From Pseudonocardia sp. HH130630-07 (GTDB lineage Bacteria > Actinomycetota > Actinomycetes > Mycobacteriales > Pseudonocardiaceae), in contig NZ_CP013855.1 in NCBI RefSeq assembly GCF_001698125.1, positions 124,001 to 188,000 on the forward strand: a stretch of DNA of 64,000 nucleotides. The letters are read 5' to 3'. The translations under genes were made by a program, and so were the position numbers. Position 1 is the first letter of the stretch. Every line of letters begins with the position of its first letter. Below the pieces are notes generated by a model that ran no database searches, was not told the origin of the DNA, and saw only the letters and a program-made list of their open reading frames with translations. This document shows positions 18,801 to 34,400 of the stretch, piece after piece.

Positions 18801-21767
18801 CTCGGCCGCCCTGACGTGCACCTGGATCTGCACCGCGCCGGTCGGGGGCACCATCAGCGGGGCGGCCAGGGTCAGCTCCTCGACGCGCTCGCAGCCCACC
18901 TCGTCGCCGGCCCGCACCGCGAGCTCGACGAACGCGGTGCCCGGCAGCAGTGCCCGCCCGGCGACCTCGTGGTCGGCCAGCCACGGCTGGGTGGCGAGCG
19001 AGAGCCGTCCGGCGAGCACGACGCCGGCGTCGTCGGCGAGTGTGACCGCGGAGCGGAGCAGCGGGTGCTCGACGGCGTCCAGGCCGGCCGCGCCCGCGTC
19101 GGCCGCACGGGCGGGTGCGGGCCAGTAGCGGCGCCGCTGGAACGGGTAGGTCGGGAGGTCGACCCGACGCCCGCCGGGCAGCAGCGCGGTCCAGTCCACG
19201 TCCGCGCCGGTGGTCCAGACACGGGCCAGCGCGGTGATCGCGGAGCGGTCCTCGTCGTGGTCGCGGTGCAGCAGCGGGACCGCGGTCGCGGTCGGCAGCA
19301 CCTGGCCCACGAGTGCGGACAGGGTCCCGTCCGCGCCCAGCTCCAGGGTGGTGCCGACGTCGCGGCGACCGAGCTCGGCGACGGCGTCGGCGAACCGGAC
19401 GGTCGCGGACACGTGCTCCACCCAGTAGCCGGGGTCGGTGACGTCGTCACCGGTGCGCCCGACGACGGTGGAGATGATCGGGATCTGCGGCGCGGCGAAC
19501 GTCAGCCCCGCCACGACGGCGCGGAACTCCTCGACCATCGGCGCCATCAACGGCGAGTGGAACGCGTGCGAGGTCGCGAGCCGCTTCGTCCGGCGGTCGG
19601 CGAACCGGCCCACCACGGCGTCGACCTCGGGCTCCGCACCCGAGACGACCACCGACGACGGCCCGTTCACCGCGGCCAGCGACACCCCGGGCGTCAGGTG
19701 CGGGGTGACCTCGTCCTCGGTCGCCTCGACCGCGACCATCACCCCGCCGGCGGGCAGCAGGCTCATCAGCCGGGCCCGGGCCGACACCAGCTGCGCCGCG
19801 TCCGCCACCGACAGCACACCGGCGACGTGCGCCGCCGCGATCTCCCCGATCGAGTGCCCGACCAGGTAGTCCGGTGCCACCCCCCACGGCTCCAGCAGGC
19901 GGAACGACGCGACCTGCACCGCGAACAGCGCCGGCTGCGCGGTTCCCGTGTCGTTCAGGGCACCGGCGTCGGTCCCCCACATCACCTCGCGCACCGAGGG
20001 GTCCAGGTGCGCACACACCTCGTCGAAGGCCTGCGCGAACACCGGGAAGCGCTCGTGGAGCGTCCGGCCCATCCCGAGTCGCTGCGATCCCTGTCCCGCG
20101 AACACCGTCGCGAGCAGCCCCTCGTCGGTGACACCGCGCGCGACCTCGGCGTGGCCGGTCGGGCCGGGCAGCAGCACCGCACGGTGCTCGAACGCGGCGC
20201 GGCCGGTGGCCAGCGACCAGCCGACGTCCACGGCGGAACCGGCCGGTCGGGCCGGGTCGCACAGGGCCCGCACCCGGTCGGACAGGGCGTCGTCGTCCCG
20301 GGCACCGACCGGCCACGGCACCGGCCACGCCGGTTCGGCGTCGCGGGCCGGGGTCTGCGCCCCGGACGGTGCCTCGGCCGGGGCCTGTTCCAGGATCACG
20401 TGCGCGTTGGTGCCGCTGATCCCGAACGACGACACCGCCGCGCGCCGCACCCGGCCGGTCTCCGGCCACGGCTGCGCGGTCACCGGCAGCTCCACGCCGC
20501 CGCCGTCCCAGTCCACGTTGGACGACGGCGCGTCCACGTGCAGCGTGGCCGGGACGGTGCCGTGCCGCATCGCCAGCACCATCTTGATCACACCGGCGAC
20601 CCCGGCCGCGGCCTGGGTGTGTCCGATGTTCGACTTCAGCGACCCGAGCCACAGCGGCTTCCGGCGGTTCCGGCCGTAGGTGGCGATGAGCGCCTGGGCC
20701 TCGATCGGGTCGCCCAGCGTGGTGCCGGTGCCGTGTCCCTCGACCACGTCCACGTCCGCCGGTTCGAGGTCGGCGTTGCGCAGCGCGGCCCGGATCACCC
20801 GTTGCTGGGAGGGTCCGTTCGGCGCGGTGAGCCCGTTCGAGGCACCGTCCTGGTTGATCGCCGACCCGCGCAGCACGGCCAGGACCGGGCGCCCGAGCCG
20901 GCGCGCGTCGAACAAGCGCGCGAGCACCAGCACACCGGCGCCCTCACCCCAGCCGGTGCCGTCGGCGGCGTCGGCGAAGGGCTTGCACCGCCCGTTCGCG
21001 GCCAGGCCGTTCTGGGCGGTGAACGCGGTGAACGCCAGCGGGGTCGCCATGATCGCCGCACCACCGGTCAGGGCCAGCGAGCACTCCCGTGCCCGCAGCG
21101 CCTGCATCGCCTGGTGCATCGCGACCAGCGAGGACGAGCACCCCGTGTCCACCGTGACGGCCGGGCCCTCGATGCCGAGGGTGTAGGACAGCCGCCCGGA
21201 GATCACGCTCGCCGCGTGCCCGGTGGTGGCGTAGACCTCCGCGTCGTCGGCGGACCCGGCGAGCACCTCGCCGTAGTCCTGCCCGGTGGTGCCGATGAAC
21301 ACCCCGGCGTCGCTGCCCCGCAGCCTCGACGGGTCGATCCCGGCCCGTTCGAGGGCCTCCCACGTGACCTCCAGCAGCAGCCGCTGCTGCGGGTCCATCG
21401 CGACGGCCTCCCGCGGGGAGATCCCGAAGAACCCGGCGTCGAAACCGGAGGCGTCGTCCAGGAAGCCGCCCTCGGTGGCCAGGCTGCGCCCCTCGCCGCC
21501 GTCGCCTCCCGCACTGCCGGCGGCGAGGGTCTCGAGGTCCCAGCCACGGTCGGTGGGGAACCCGGACACGGCGTCGCCGCCCCGGTCGAGCAGCTCCCAG
21601 AGATCCTCCGGGGACGCGACCCCGCCGGGGAAGCGACAGCCGATCCCGAGCACGGCGATCGGCTCCGCGGCGGCGGCCGTCAGGGCCTCGTTCTGCCGGC
21701 GCAGCCGCTCGTTCTCCTTGAGCGACGACCGCAGCGCCTCGACGTACTGGTTGCTGTCGGTGGTCAT
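825..21767 (-). CDS. Tetramodular type I PKS, four KS-AT(malonyl)-DH-KR-ACP modules (polyene-forming, NysC/AmphC-like)
   Basis: A 6980-residue protein that starts at the ATG at 21767 behind CTGGAGAA. A coiled-coil docking helix (residues 1-33) precedes four modules of about 1730 residues, starting near residues 35, 1757, 3470 and 5208. Every module has KS (Cys near 210, 1928, 3641, 5378), AT, DH, KR and ACP, and none has an ER. All ATs carry GHSIGE and HAFH, the malonyl-CoA signature. All DHs keep HxxxGxxxxP and the catalytic Asp (LHPA[LV]LDA). All KRs keep Ser/Tyr/Asn and an LDD or VDD motif (B type). ACPs read GIDS or GFDS. The C-terminal docking tail is residues 6900-6980. Four successive double bonds are expected, i.e. 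much of a polyene. NysC has six modules, one with an ER; this protein is shorter. The first KS reads VDTGCSSS rather than VDTACSSS, which is probably harmless. Confidence 0.95.
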   Translation of the reverse strand: MTTDSNQYVEALRSSLKENERLRRQNEALTAAAAEPIAVLGIGCRFPGGVASPEDLWELLDRGGDAVSGFPTDRGWDLETLAAGSAGGDGGEGRSLATEGGFLDDASGFDAGFFGISPREAVAMDPQQRLLLEVTWEALERAGIDPSRLRGSDAGVFIGTTGQDYGEVLAGSADDAEVYATTGHAASVISGRLSYTLGIEGPAVTVDTGCSSSLVAMHQAMQALRARECSLALTGGAAIMATPLAFTAFTAQNGLAANGRCKPFADAADGTGWGEGAGVLVLARLFDARRLGRPVLAVLRGSAINQDGASNGLTAPNGPSQQRVIRAALRNADLEPADVDVVEGHGTGTTLGDPIEAQALIATYGRNRRKPLWLGSLKSNIGHTQAAAGVAGVIKMVLAMRHGTVPATLHVDAPSSNVDWDGGGVELPVTAQPWPETGRVRRAAVSSFGISGTNAHVILEQAPAEAPSGAQTPARDAEPAWPVPWPVGARDDDALSDRVRALCDPARPAGSAVDVGWSLATGRAAFEHRAVLLPGPTGHAEVARGVTDEGLLATVFAGQGSQRLGMGRTLHERFPVFAQAFDEVCAHLDPSVREVMWGTDAGALNDTGTAQPALFAVQVASFRLLEPWGVAPDYLVGHSIGEIAAAHVAGVLSVADAAQLVSARARLMSLLPAGGVMVAVEATEDEVTPHLTPGVSLAAVNGPSSVVVSGAEPEVDAVVGRFADRRTKRLATSHAFHSPLMAPMVEEFRAVVAGLTFAAPQIPIISTVVGRTGDDVTDPGYWVEHVSATVRFADAVAELGRRDVGTTLELGADGTLSALVGQVLPTATAVPLLHRDHDEDRSAITALARVWTTGADVDWTALLPGGRRVDLPTYPFQRRRYWPAPARAADAGAAGLDAVEHPLLRSAVTLADDAGVVLAGRLSLATQPWLADHEVAGRALLPGTAFVELAVRAGDEVGCERVEELTLAAPLMVPPTGAVQIQVHVRAAEGTSAGPARRPFTVSSRAAGAVELPWTRHAAGTLTGGDPGAGETAPFDAEAWPPPGAEPVDLDGCYERLTDLGFRYGPTFRGLRAAWLRDGEVYAEVTLPGDDPDTARFGLHPAVLDAAQHAAVYADLGPLSEGGLPFTYEGVTLHAAGATTVRVRLTRQSDDSVSIAIADTAGGAVATVGSLVSRRTGAGSPAGAAGAGRDPLFAIDWHPQAPTAATPEPTAVAVAGPLPAGFDGAHVAVHPDLDTLLHDPAGPSGTVLFPVVPSGADLPSAVREATATVLTALQRWLADERGDGARLVVVTCGGAAVADGDDVDPAGAAVRGLVRSAQAENPGRFGLLDLERDADAPTTAAAAALAGLHGGEPDLAVRGGSVLVPRLVRALPGTADPGAPGWRPDGTVLITGGTGGLGALTARHLAAERGVTRLLLLSRRGPDAPGAAELVAELGTLGAEATAVTVDVGDRDALARVLDAVPREHPVRAVVHTAGVVDDGVIGSLTPDRLDTVLRPKLDAAWHLHELTGDLDAFVLFSSVAAVVGSPGQGNYAAGNAALDALAAHRRAAGLPALSLAWGPWTRTVGMTAALSDADAARVARSGMPEIDVDAGLALLDTALDQPRPAVAPVHLDLVALRAGGDVPHVLRALVRLPRRRAAARGEVADGLARRLGTLGAPERDEALFDLVREEVARVLGHTDAGEVPATRPFTELGIDSLSAVELRNRLSGVTGLRLSATLVFDHPTPRALAGHLRDELFGGGTEAPVPVPMLPATAEDPVVIVGMACRYPGGVSSPEDLWRLVTDGGDAITGFPTDRGWDLANLYDPDPDRPEHTHAVGGGFLHGAGGFDAEFFGMSPREALGTDAQQRLLLECSWEAFERAGIDPSSLRGSATGVFAGVMYNDYSMLLPGGENEAFRGNGSAPSVASGRVSYSLGLEGPAVTVDTACSSSLVAMHWAAQALRSGECSLALAGGVTVMSTPSTFVDFSRQRGLSPDGRCRAFSDDADGVGWSEGVGMVVLERLSDARRNGHEVLAVLRGSAVNQDGASNGLTAPNGPSQQRVIMAALASAGLRSSDVDVVEAHGTGTTLGDPIEAQALLAAYGQDRETPLYLGSVKSNIGHTQAAAGVAGVIKMVEAMRHGVLPVTLHASTPSSHVDWDAGEVELLTEPLPWDIDGRARRAGVSSFGISGTNAHLILEAPDPAPVTEAADQETGVVAWPLSGHTPHALRAQAARLADAALRERPVDIGLSLATTRATFAHRAVVLAHDHSDAEQALRALADGTADERVVTGRAGTGTGVTFLFAGQGAQRLGMGRELYDRFRVFADAFDAACAHLDPAVREVMWADDAEALRDTAIAQPALFALEVALSRLLESWGLTPERVVGHSIGEIAAAHVAGVLSLPDAGTLVSARARLMGALPAGGAMVAVAATEEEVTPLLTAGVSIAAVNGPSSVVVSGVESEVDAVVARFADRRTKRLATSHAFHSPSMAPMLDEFRTVVEGLSFAAPRIPVVSTVAGRTGAEMAEPGYWVDHVAATVRFADALTGLGDTVTVEIGPDATLTALAAGVAPAGATAVPALHPERDETGTVRAAVARCWSAGADVDWAAVLTGGRRVDLPTYAFQHEYFWPEPVPRAADAGTVGLRPAGHGLLDGVIETTDGVLLTGRISRTTHPWLVDHAVSGTVLLPGSALLDLAARAGEETGYDRVEELMLTAPLALPEQGGIALRVTVGAATPDGPRTVVVHSRPDAAHTWTSPTWTEHASGLLGKHTPPLSPFAQQWPPAGAVPVDVDGCYQRFADDGFDYGPVFRGLRAAWRRGDELFVEAALPDGTDPEPFGLHPALLDAVLHPIAEIQPDDERGAVPFAWRGVTRYADGATSARARLRRVGPGAVSIDLADAAGAPLAAVHQLELRALTASRTAAPDRDALFRPGWERVPATVPSGLTVHAETVDGGPVGPDLAALLERSGVRVAGTAGTAGTADTAEVLLLDARSGGTAATPDGAAHARTTAVLARLQTEASGTRRTVVLTRGATDGADPAAAAVAGLVRSAATEHPGRFTALDTALDTGADALDAAAFAAALGRTDEPQLAVHDTELRVLRLTRLEPPADPASAERPAVPWRPDMTVLVTGGTGGLGAQVARHLVTTHGVGSLLLAGRRGPSAPGAAELTAELTAAGAQVEVVACDAADRDALAALLARRPVDAVVHAAGVVDDGVLEGLTPDRLAAVLRPKVDAAQNLHELAGDVEAFVLFSSLAGTLGSAGQANYAAANAFLDGLAVHRHAAGLPATSLTWGPWSGAGGMVGDLDDAARERMARAGMPPVEPGRALALFDSAVATGEPVVAPVPLDPAALRARGGDVPAALRGIVGAVRRAAATAVIPSGLREQLAARPVAERRARIGGLVRDEIAHVLGHAEGSRIDPDRAFLDLGFDSLTAVELRNRLAASTGLGLPATLVFDHPTAAALAVHVHDELFGADTAPEPVTATATGPADGDDPVVVVGMACRYPGGVSSPEDLWRLVTDGGDAISEFPTDRGWDLANLYDPDPDHPGTSTTRHGGFLHGAGRFDAEFFGMSPREALTTDAQQRLLLECSWEAFERAGIDPVSLRGSATGVFAGVMYHDYGDLLHAPEHEGYQGHGSAGSIASGRVSYTFGLEGPAVTVDTACSSSLVGMHLAAQALRSGECSLALAGGVTVMATPATFVEFSRQRGLSPDGRSKAFSDDADGVGWSEGVGMVVLERLSDARRNGHEVLAVLRGSAVNQDGASNGLTAPNGPSQQRVIRTALAAGGLTAADVDVVEAHGTGTRLGDPIEAQALLATYGQDRETPLYLGSVKSNLGHTQAAAGVAGVIKMILAMRHGVLPATLHASTPSSHVDWSAGAVELLTANRVWNADRPRRAGVSSFGISGTNAHVVLEAPEPAEAVARPDTAGPLPWVLSARTGPALAAQAARLAGSLEHRTDVDALDVGWSLATGRARFGHRAVVLAEDTAAARRALAAFAAGEQHPAVVEGTVAAGGTAFLFAGQGSQRLGMGRELHARFPVFARAFDEVCAHLDPAVGEVMWADDAGALNDTGVAQPALFALEVALFRLVESWGVVPDHLVGHSIGEIAAAHVAGVFSLADAATLVSARARLMGALPAGGVMVAVAATEEEVTPLLTGGVSIAAVNGPSSVVVSGAESEVDALVGRFADRRTKRLATSHAFHSPLMAPMMEEFRAVVVGLEFAAPQIPVVSTVAGRTGAEMTDPSYWVEHVSATVRFADAVTALNEDGTLVEIGPDATLSGMAGQLTDARTVPTLRTSGPDGDRDEVTALFAALARLGTAGADIRWETALDGGRTVDLPTYPFQHDTYWPAPAPADRGDAGSLGLSGPGHPLLGAVVARADTDGVLLTGRLSTVTQPWLADHVVGGRVLLPGTALLEMAVRAGDEAGCDVVRELTLAAPLEIPQGGVTVQVWLDAPDDAGDRAVSIHSRAGETAPWTVHATGLLGTGGTAAPETLTVWPPQGAEPFDVTDRYDRLAETGLAYGPAFRGLRAAWRRGGDVFAEIVLGESAGPADGFGLHPALLDAALHAAGTVGGTASVPFGWGDVTLHATGATALRVRLRTDAPDTLSVLVADGAGDPVATVGALTLRPLPEGAPGRAERDLYRPVWIPATDTPDTGETTIGVLAEDTAVLDVPGGTRHADLAEALDAAPDVLLVPVATGDGDLAARTHDATSRVLDLLTRWTADERSAGSRLVVLTRGAVAAQDGDGVVDPAAAAVSGLVRAAQAEHPGRIGLLDLDFDADPASAAAIPVALAGDEPQRAIRAGRVLDPRLQRHDVTATDGTDVTATDGTDATGGTAGGTGWRRDGTVLITGGTGGLGALTARHLAARHDVRHLLLLSRRGPEAPGAADLTAELEELGARVTVVAADAADRAALTRVLDAIPAEHPLTAVVHTAGVLDDGVLASLTPQRLHTVLRPKVDAAWNLHELAADIEGFVLFSSVAGTLGAAGQANYAAANAFLDALATVRRAAGRPALSLAWGPWEPVGGMTGTLTDADRARMSRSGLPPMPVARGLELLDAALGEAAPGEAALGEAAPVETAPVLLPVPFDLDALRGRPEIPAMLRGLVRAPSARRSAAAGSSGASGTLGDRLAALGEADRHDHVLGLVRDEVAAVLGHASAASVDPARAFTDLGFDSLTAVELRNRLTTVTGLRLPSTLVFDHPSAGALATHLLGELVGHVAATPVGSPTAVDRDDPVVIVGMACRYPGGVSSPEDLWRLVTDGGDAISGFPTDRGWDLEGLYDPDPDHRGTTYARGGGFLDGAADFDPGFFGMSPREALTTDAQQRLLLESSWEAFERAGIDPVSLRGSATGVFAGVMYHDYTELLDDPEHEGYHHGSAGSVASGRVSYSLGLEGPAVTVDTACSSSLVAMHWAAQALRSGECSLALAGGVSVMATPGAILEFSRQRGLSPDGRCRAFSDDADGVGWSEGVGMVVLERLSDARRNGHEVLAVLRGSAVNQDGASNGLTAPNGPSQQRVIMAALASAGLRSSDVDVVEAHGTGTTLGDPIEAQALLAAYGQDRETPLYLGSVKSNIGHTQAAAGVAGVIKMVEAMRHGVLPVTLHASTPSSHVDWDAGEVELLTEPLPWDIDGRARRAGVSSFGISGTNAHLVIEAPEPSAAPVAPAGAAQDDPGDLVPWVLSGRTRDALQAQAAALRTAAPDGPRADVGFSLATTRSAFEHRAVVLATSRDEALAALEALARGDRDERVVDGRTAAGGTAFLFAGQGSQRLGMGRELHARFPVFAEAFDAACAQLDPAVREVMWADHAEALRDTAIAQPALFALEVALFRLVESWGVRPDRLVGHSIGEIAAAHVAGVFSLADAATLVSARARLMGALPAGGVMVAVAATEEEVTPLLTGGVSIAAVNGPSSVVVSGAESEVDALVGRFADRRTKRLATSHAFHSPLMAPMMEEFRAVVVGLEFAAPQIPVVSTVAGRTGAEMTDPSYWVEHVSATVRFADAVTALDEDGVTTLVEIGPDTTLTALTAQALTGEQISVPTLRAGEAEPATLLRAVATVHVRGRTVDWAAQLPGARRVELPTYAFRHTRFWPTASAARSGDATSLGLARPGHPLLGAVMDRADADGVVLTGRLSPATQPWLADHTVGGRVLLPGTALLEMVVRAGDEVGCDLVHDLTLAAPVEIPHDRAVQLQVVVGEPDGDGRRTVDVHSRGEGDRTWTRHATGVLAGGASAGWSPDVWPPAGAVPLGLDGCYDRFAEAGFGYGPAFRGLRAAWSDGTTTFAEVALPEGTGADRFGLHPALLDAALHAAMLDTGDDDAAGLPFSWQGAALYASGASALRVRLGRDAGGGLTIDATDPAGAPVVSVGSLQVRAVPAQAHTGAVPRDALFRPTWAPLPDAPAHTGSVTVLEAGLDELGAGLDAGSAAPETVLLPVHGTGDVPTSAHELSATVLAAVQTWLADERLARSRLVLLTRGAVATGIGDTDGDVTDPAAAAARGLVRSARAEHPVRFGLLDLDPATDTGVPDGLPFDTEPDLAVRSGTVYALRLARVPDTARDDAATGWDPDGTVLVTGGTGGLGRAVARHLVTDRGARHLLLASRRGPAADGVDALVEELTAHGARVGVVACDLADPAAATALVDGVDPEHPLVAVVHTAGVLDDGVVDALTPQRVERVLRPKVDAAWALHEATRGTDLQGFVLFSSVAGTAGSAGQANYAAGNAFLDALAGYRRASGLAGQSLAWGAWDGDGGMAAALDDANRARMARAGMPPLSTAEGLALFDAALDADDALLTPVRLDLAVLRERAEVPSLLRGLVRAPARGAAASAPDVADLAGRLAGLDEDGRRQVLLDVVATHVAGTLGHTDLSGIGPDDEFGELGFDSLTAVEFRNRLGAATGLALPATLVFDHPTPGALAGHLGTLVTPAGADGADALLDELAELERRFGAVEVDEAAHERVGARLEALRSRWAGIRPTTDEAAPADSGTAEFDFDTASDDDMFALLDSQLGTT
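3828..4310 (-). repeat. Homogenised AT tract in module 4 of the tetramodular PKS
   Basis: This 483-bp AT segment appears base-for-base identical to 9054-9536 in module 3. It covers the region from before HAFH up to the GHSIGE serine. Sequence on both sides diverges sharply (GATCGAATGTCC against GATCGAGTGCCC), which indicates gene conversion. Confidence 0.85.
4909..5519 (-). repeat. Homogenised KS tract in module 4 of the tetramodular PKS
   Basis: A 611-bp KS segment identical by eye to 15262-15872 in module 2. After about 40 divergent bases a further shared block of about 136 bp follows (5561-5696 against 15914-16049), covering the active-site Cys region. Confidence 0.85.
7350..7397 (-). repeat. 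24-bp tandem repeat in the KR linker of module 3
   Basis: Two adjacent 24-bp units (7350-7373 and 7374-7397) differ at one base. They encode a duplicated TDVTATDG-like stretch just before the KR Rossmann motif. It is in frame, in a flexible linker and probably neutral. Confidence 0.8.
9054..9790 (-). repeat. Homogenised AT tract in module 3, shared with two other modules
   Basis: Bases 9054-9536 match module 4 (3828-4310). Bases 9162-9790 match the AT of the separate ER-containing PKS (47415-48043), which lies 38 kb away. This is the only copy overlapping both partners, so it may be the donor or a hub. Confidence 0.85.
15262..15872 (-). repeat. Homogenised KS tract in module 2 of the tetramodular PKS
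   Basis: Partner of 4909-5519; 611 bp identical by eye at an offset of 10353 bp, i.e. two modules apart. Bounded by abrupt divergence at both ends. Confidence 0.85.
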
Positions 21768-21790
21768 CGGTTCTCCAGGTTCGGTTCGTG

Positions 21791-21814
21791 GCCCACGGGT
21801 CAGTTGCCCACGGG

Positions 21815-21820
<6 letters not shown>
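21791..21820. repeat. 15-bp perfect tandem duplication spanning a PKS stop codon
   Basis: GCCCACGGGTCAGTT occurs twice head to tail (21791-21805, 21806-21820). The TCA at 21815-21817 is the stop codon of the bimodular PKS. The duplication places a second copy in the 47-bp gap before the tetramodular PKS. Confidence 0.85.
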
Positions 21821-31414
<9,594 letters not shown>

Positions 31415-31474
31415 GGTCCGTCCTCACGTACGGGGCGAAGAAGTGCTCTGCGCGGTCGGTTCGCCGAGCGCGGT

Positions 31475-34400
31475 TCAGGCCACGCCGATCTCGGCATCGA
31501 TAATGTCCATCAGCCGGTCCAGCGAGGCGTCGGCGATCTCGCTGTCGAGCGGGTCGTCCGGGGACCCGGGCTCCGGTCCGGGGCCGGGAGCAGGGCCGGG
31601 TGCGGCATCGGGGGCCGGACCGTCGTCGCGGGCGTCCAGCTCGTCGGCCAGGTGGCCGGCCAGCAGGTCCGGGGTCGGGTGGTCGAACACCAGGCCGGGT
31701 TGGAGGGCCAGCCCGGTGCGGGCCGCCATCCGGTTCACCAGCTCGGCGCCGGTCAACGACTCGAAGCCCTGCTCCTTGAACCGGGCCCGGCCGAGGACCT
31801 CGTCCGGACCGGACAGCCCCAGCACGTCGGCGGCCTCGGCCCGGACCAGCATGCGGAGCCCGCGCCTGCGGTGCGGCCCGGTGAGGGCCACCACGTCGAC
31901 GCCGGTAGCGCCGGCGCCGGAGGCGCCCGGCAGCGCCGCGGCCCGGCGCACCGGGCGGGCGGGCCGGTCCGGCGCGTCGGGCACGGCGGACGGGACCGGG
32001 ACCGTCCGGCCGCGGCCCAGCTCGATCGCGCCCACCGTCAGCACCGGGGCACCGGCCACGTCGACGGCCTCGAGCCGCAGCGTCGACCCGTCGGTGCGGG
32101 TGATCCGCACCCGCACAGCGCTCGCACCCTCGGCGTGCAGCGCCACGTCCCGCCACCGGGCCGGGACCTCCGAGCCGTCCCCCCGGCGACCGACGGCGCC
32201 CAGCGCGGCGGTGAGCAGAGCAGGGTGCAGCCCGAAACCGGCCCGGTCGACGTCCGGCGGCAGCGTCACCTCGACCCAGGTGTCGTCGTCGAGCTCCCAG
32301 CCCGCACCGACGAGCCCGGCCAGGTCCGGGCCGAACCCGGCCCCGTCGAGACGCTCGCCCAGCGCAGCCGGGGTCAGCGGCACGGCCCCGTCGGGCAGGT
32401 CGGAACCGTCCCCGCCCGCGGCGGGGGCCCCCCGGGACACCGTCGCCCGGGCACGCAGCTCCCAGCCGGACCCCTCGGCACCGGGCTGCCCCGTGCCGGC
32501 GGTCCGGCTGTGCACCGTGACCACGCGCCGGCCGGCGTTCGCCGCTCCGAGCCAGGTCTGCAGCTCGACGGTCCGGTGCTCCTCGACCGGCAACGGGTCG
32601 CCCGCGCGCAGGTCGTCGATCCGGTCGCACCCCACCTCGTCAGCGGCACGCAGCACGAGCTCGACCAGCGCGGGGACCGGCAGCGTGGCGCCACCGCCGC
32701 CCGGCCGGTGGTCCGCGATCCACGGGTGGGCCCGCGCCGGGACCCGGCCGCTGAACAGCAGCCCGCCCGCGCCCGCGAGGTCGTCGCGGGCGCCGAGCAG
32801 GGGATGCCCGGTGGCACCGGTCCGGCCGCCGTCGCCGGGAGCCGGCCAGTAGGTCCGATGCTCGAACGGGTAGCCGGGCAGCTCGACCCGGCGACCGTCC
32901 CCGACCGCCGCCGCGAGATCGACGGGGGTCCCGGCGACGTGCAGCCGGCCCAGCGCGGTCAGCACCGAGGTGACCTCGTCGCCGCCGCCGCGCAGCGTGG
33001 GCACCGTCGTAACCCGCTCGCCGAGCGCGGTGCGCACCGCCGCCGACGCGGTCGCGTCCGGCCCGATCTCCAGGAACGTCTCCACCCCGTCGGCGTGCAG
33101 CACCTGCGCCGCGGCCACCGGGTCGGCCACCGGGCCCGGACGGGGAACCCAGCGGTCGGGGTCGGCCAGCTCGTCCGCCGTGGCGGCACGTCCGGCCGCG
33201 CCGCACACGACCGGGATCCGGGGCGGTGCGAACCGCAGTCCCGCGACCGTCGCGCGGAACCGGTCCAGCTCCGGATCCGGCCCGGCCGCCCGGTCGGCCG
33301 GGCGCTCGCCGAGCAGGGACCGGGCCTCCAGCAGGGCGGTCGCGTCGGCGAGGGACAGGACCCCGGCCACGTGTGCCGCGGCGACCTCCCCCACCGCCGC
33401 CCCGGCCACCCGGCGGGGTGTGACCCCCCAGGACTCCCACAGCCGGTACAGCGCCACCTGCAACGCGAACGTCGCGGTCTCGCCGCCGCCGCCGTCGGAG
33501 TGCAGATGCGCGTGGACGTCGTCGAGGGCGGTGGCGACGACCGGGAACCGCTCCGCCAGCTCCCGGCCGGCCCCGGCCGGTGCGGCCCGGCCACCGAACA
33601 GCAGCGCCGTCTCCCCGTCGCCCACGCGTCCGCGGGCGACCTCCACCGTCCCCTGCGGACCGGCCAGCAGCACCGCGCGATGGTCGAACGTGGCGCGCCC
33701 GACCGCCAGCGTGTGGCCGACGTCGCGCCGGGAACGCCCGGCCGCCGCGCCCCGCAGCTCCTCGACGGCGGTCTGCAGCGCGGTCGCCGTGCGCGCCGAC
33801 ACCGCCCACAGCACCAGCCGGTCGTCGTCGGGAGCCTGCGCCCCGTCCACCGGCCCGGACCCGTCGCCCTGCTCCAGCACGACGTGGGCGTTCGTCCCGG
33901 AGACCCCGAACGACGAGACCCCCGCCCGGCGCGGCCGTCCAGTGTCCGGCCAGTCGGTGGTGCGGGCGAGCGGCTCGAGCACCTCCCCGGACCAGTCGGC
34001 CCGGGTGGTGGGTGTCCCCAGCCGGCGCAGGCCCGGCAGCACCCCGGTACGGATCGCCAGCACCGACGCGATCACCGAGATCACCCCGGCCGCGGCCTGC
34101 AGGTGGCCCACGTGCGACTTCACCGAGCCGAGCAGCAGCGGACGCTCGCGTCCCGCTCCGTAGGCCGCCCGCAGCGCGGTGACCTCCACCGGGTCGCCGA
34201 CCCGGGTGCCGGTTCCGTGGGCCTCCACCACGTCCACGTCCGCGGGCCGCAGCCCCGCGTCGTCGAGTGCGCTGGCGACGACCCGTTCCTGGGCGGCCCC
34301 GCTGGGCACGGTCAGCCCGTCCGATGCGCCGTCCTGGTTGACCGCGGTACCCCGGACCACCGCCAGGACCGGGTGGCCGTGGCGGCGGGCGTCGGCGAGC

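Noticed and set aside
21121..21150. VDTGCSSS in the first KS of the tetramodular PKS as a sign of inactivity
   Set aside because: The catalytic Cys and both His motifs are intact. Ala to Gly next to the Cys is a mild change.
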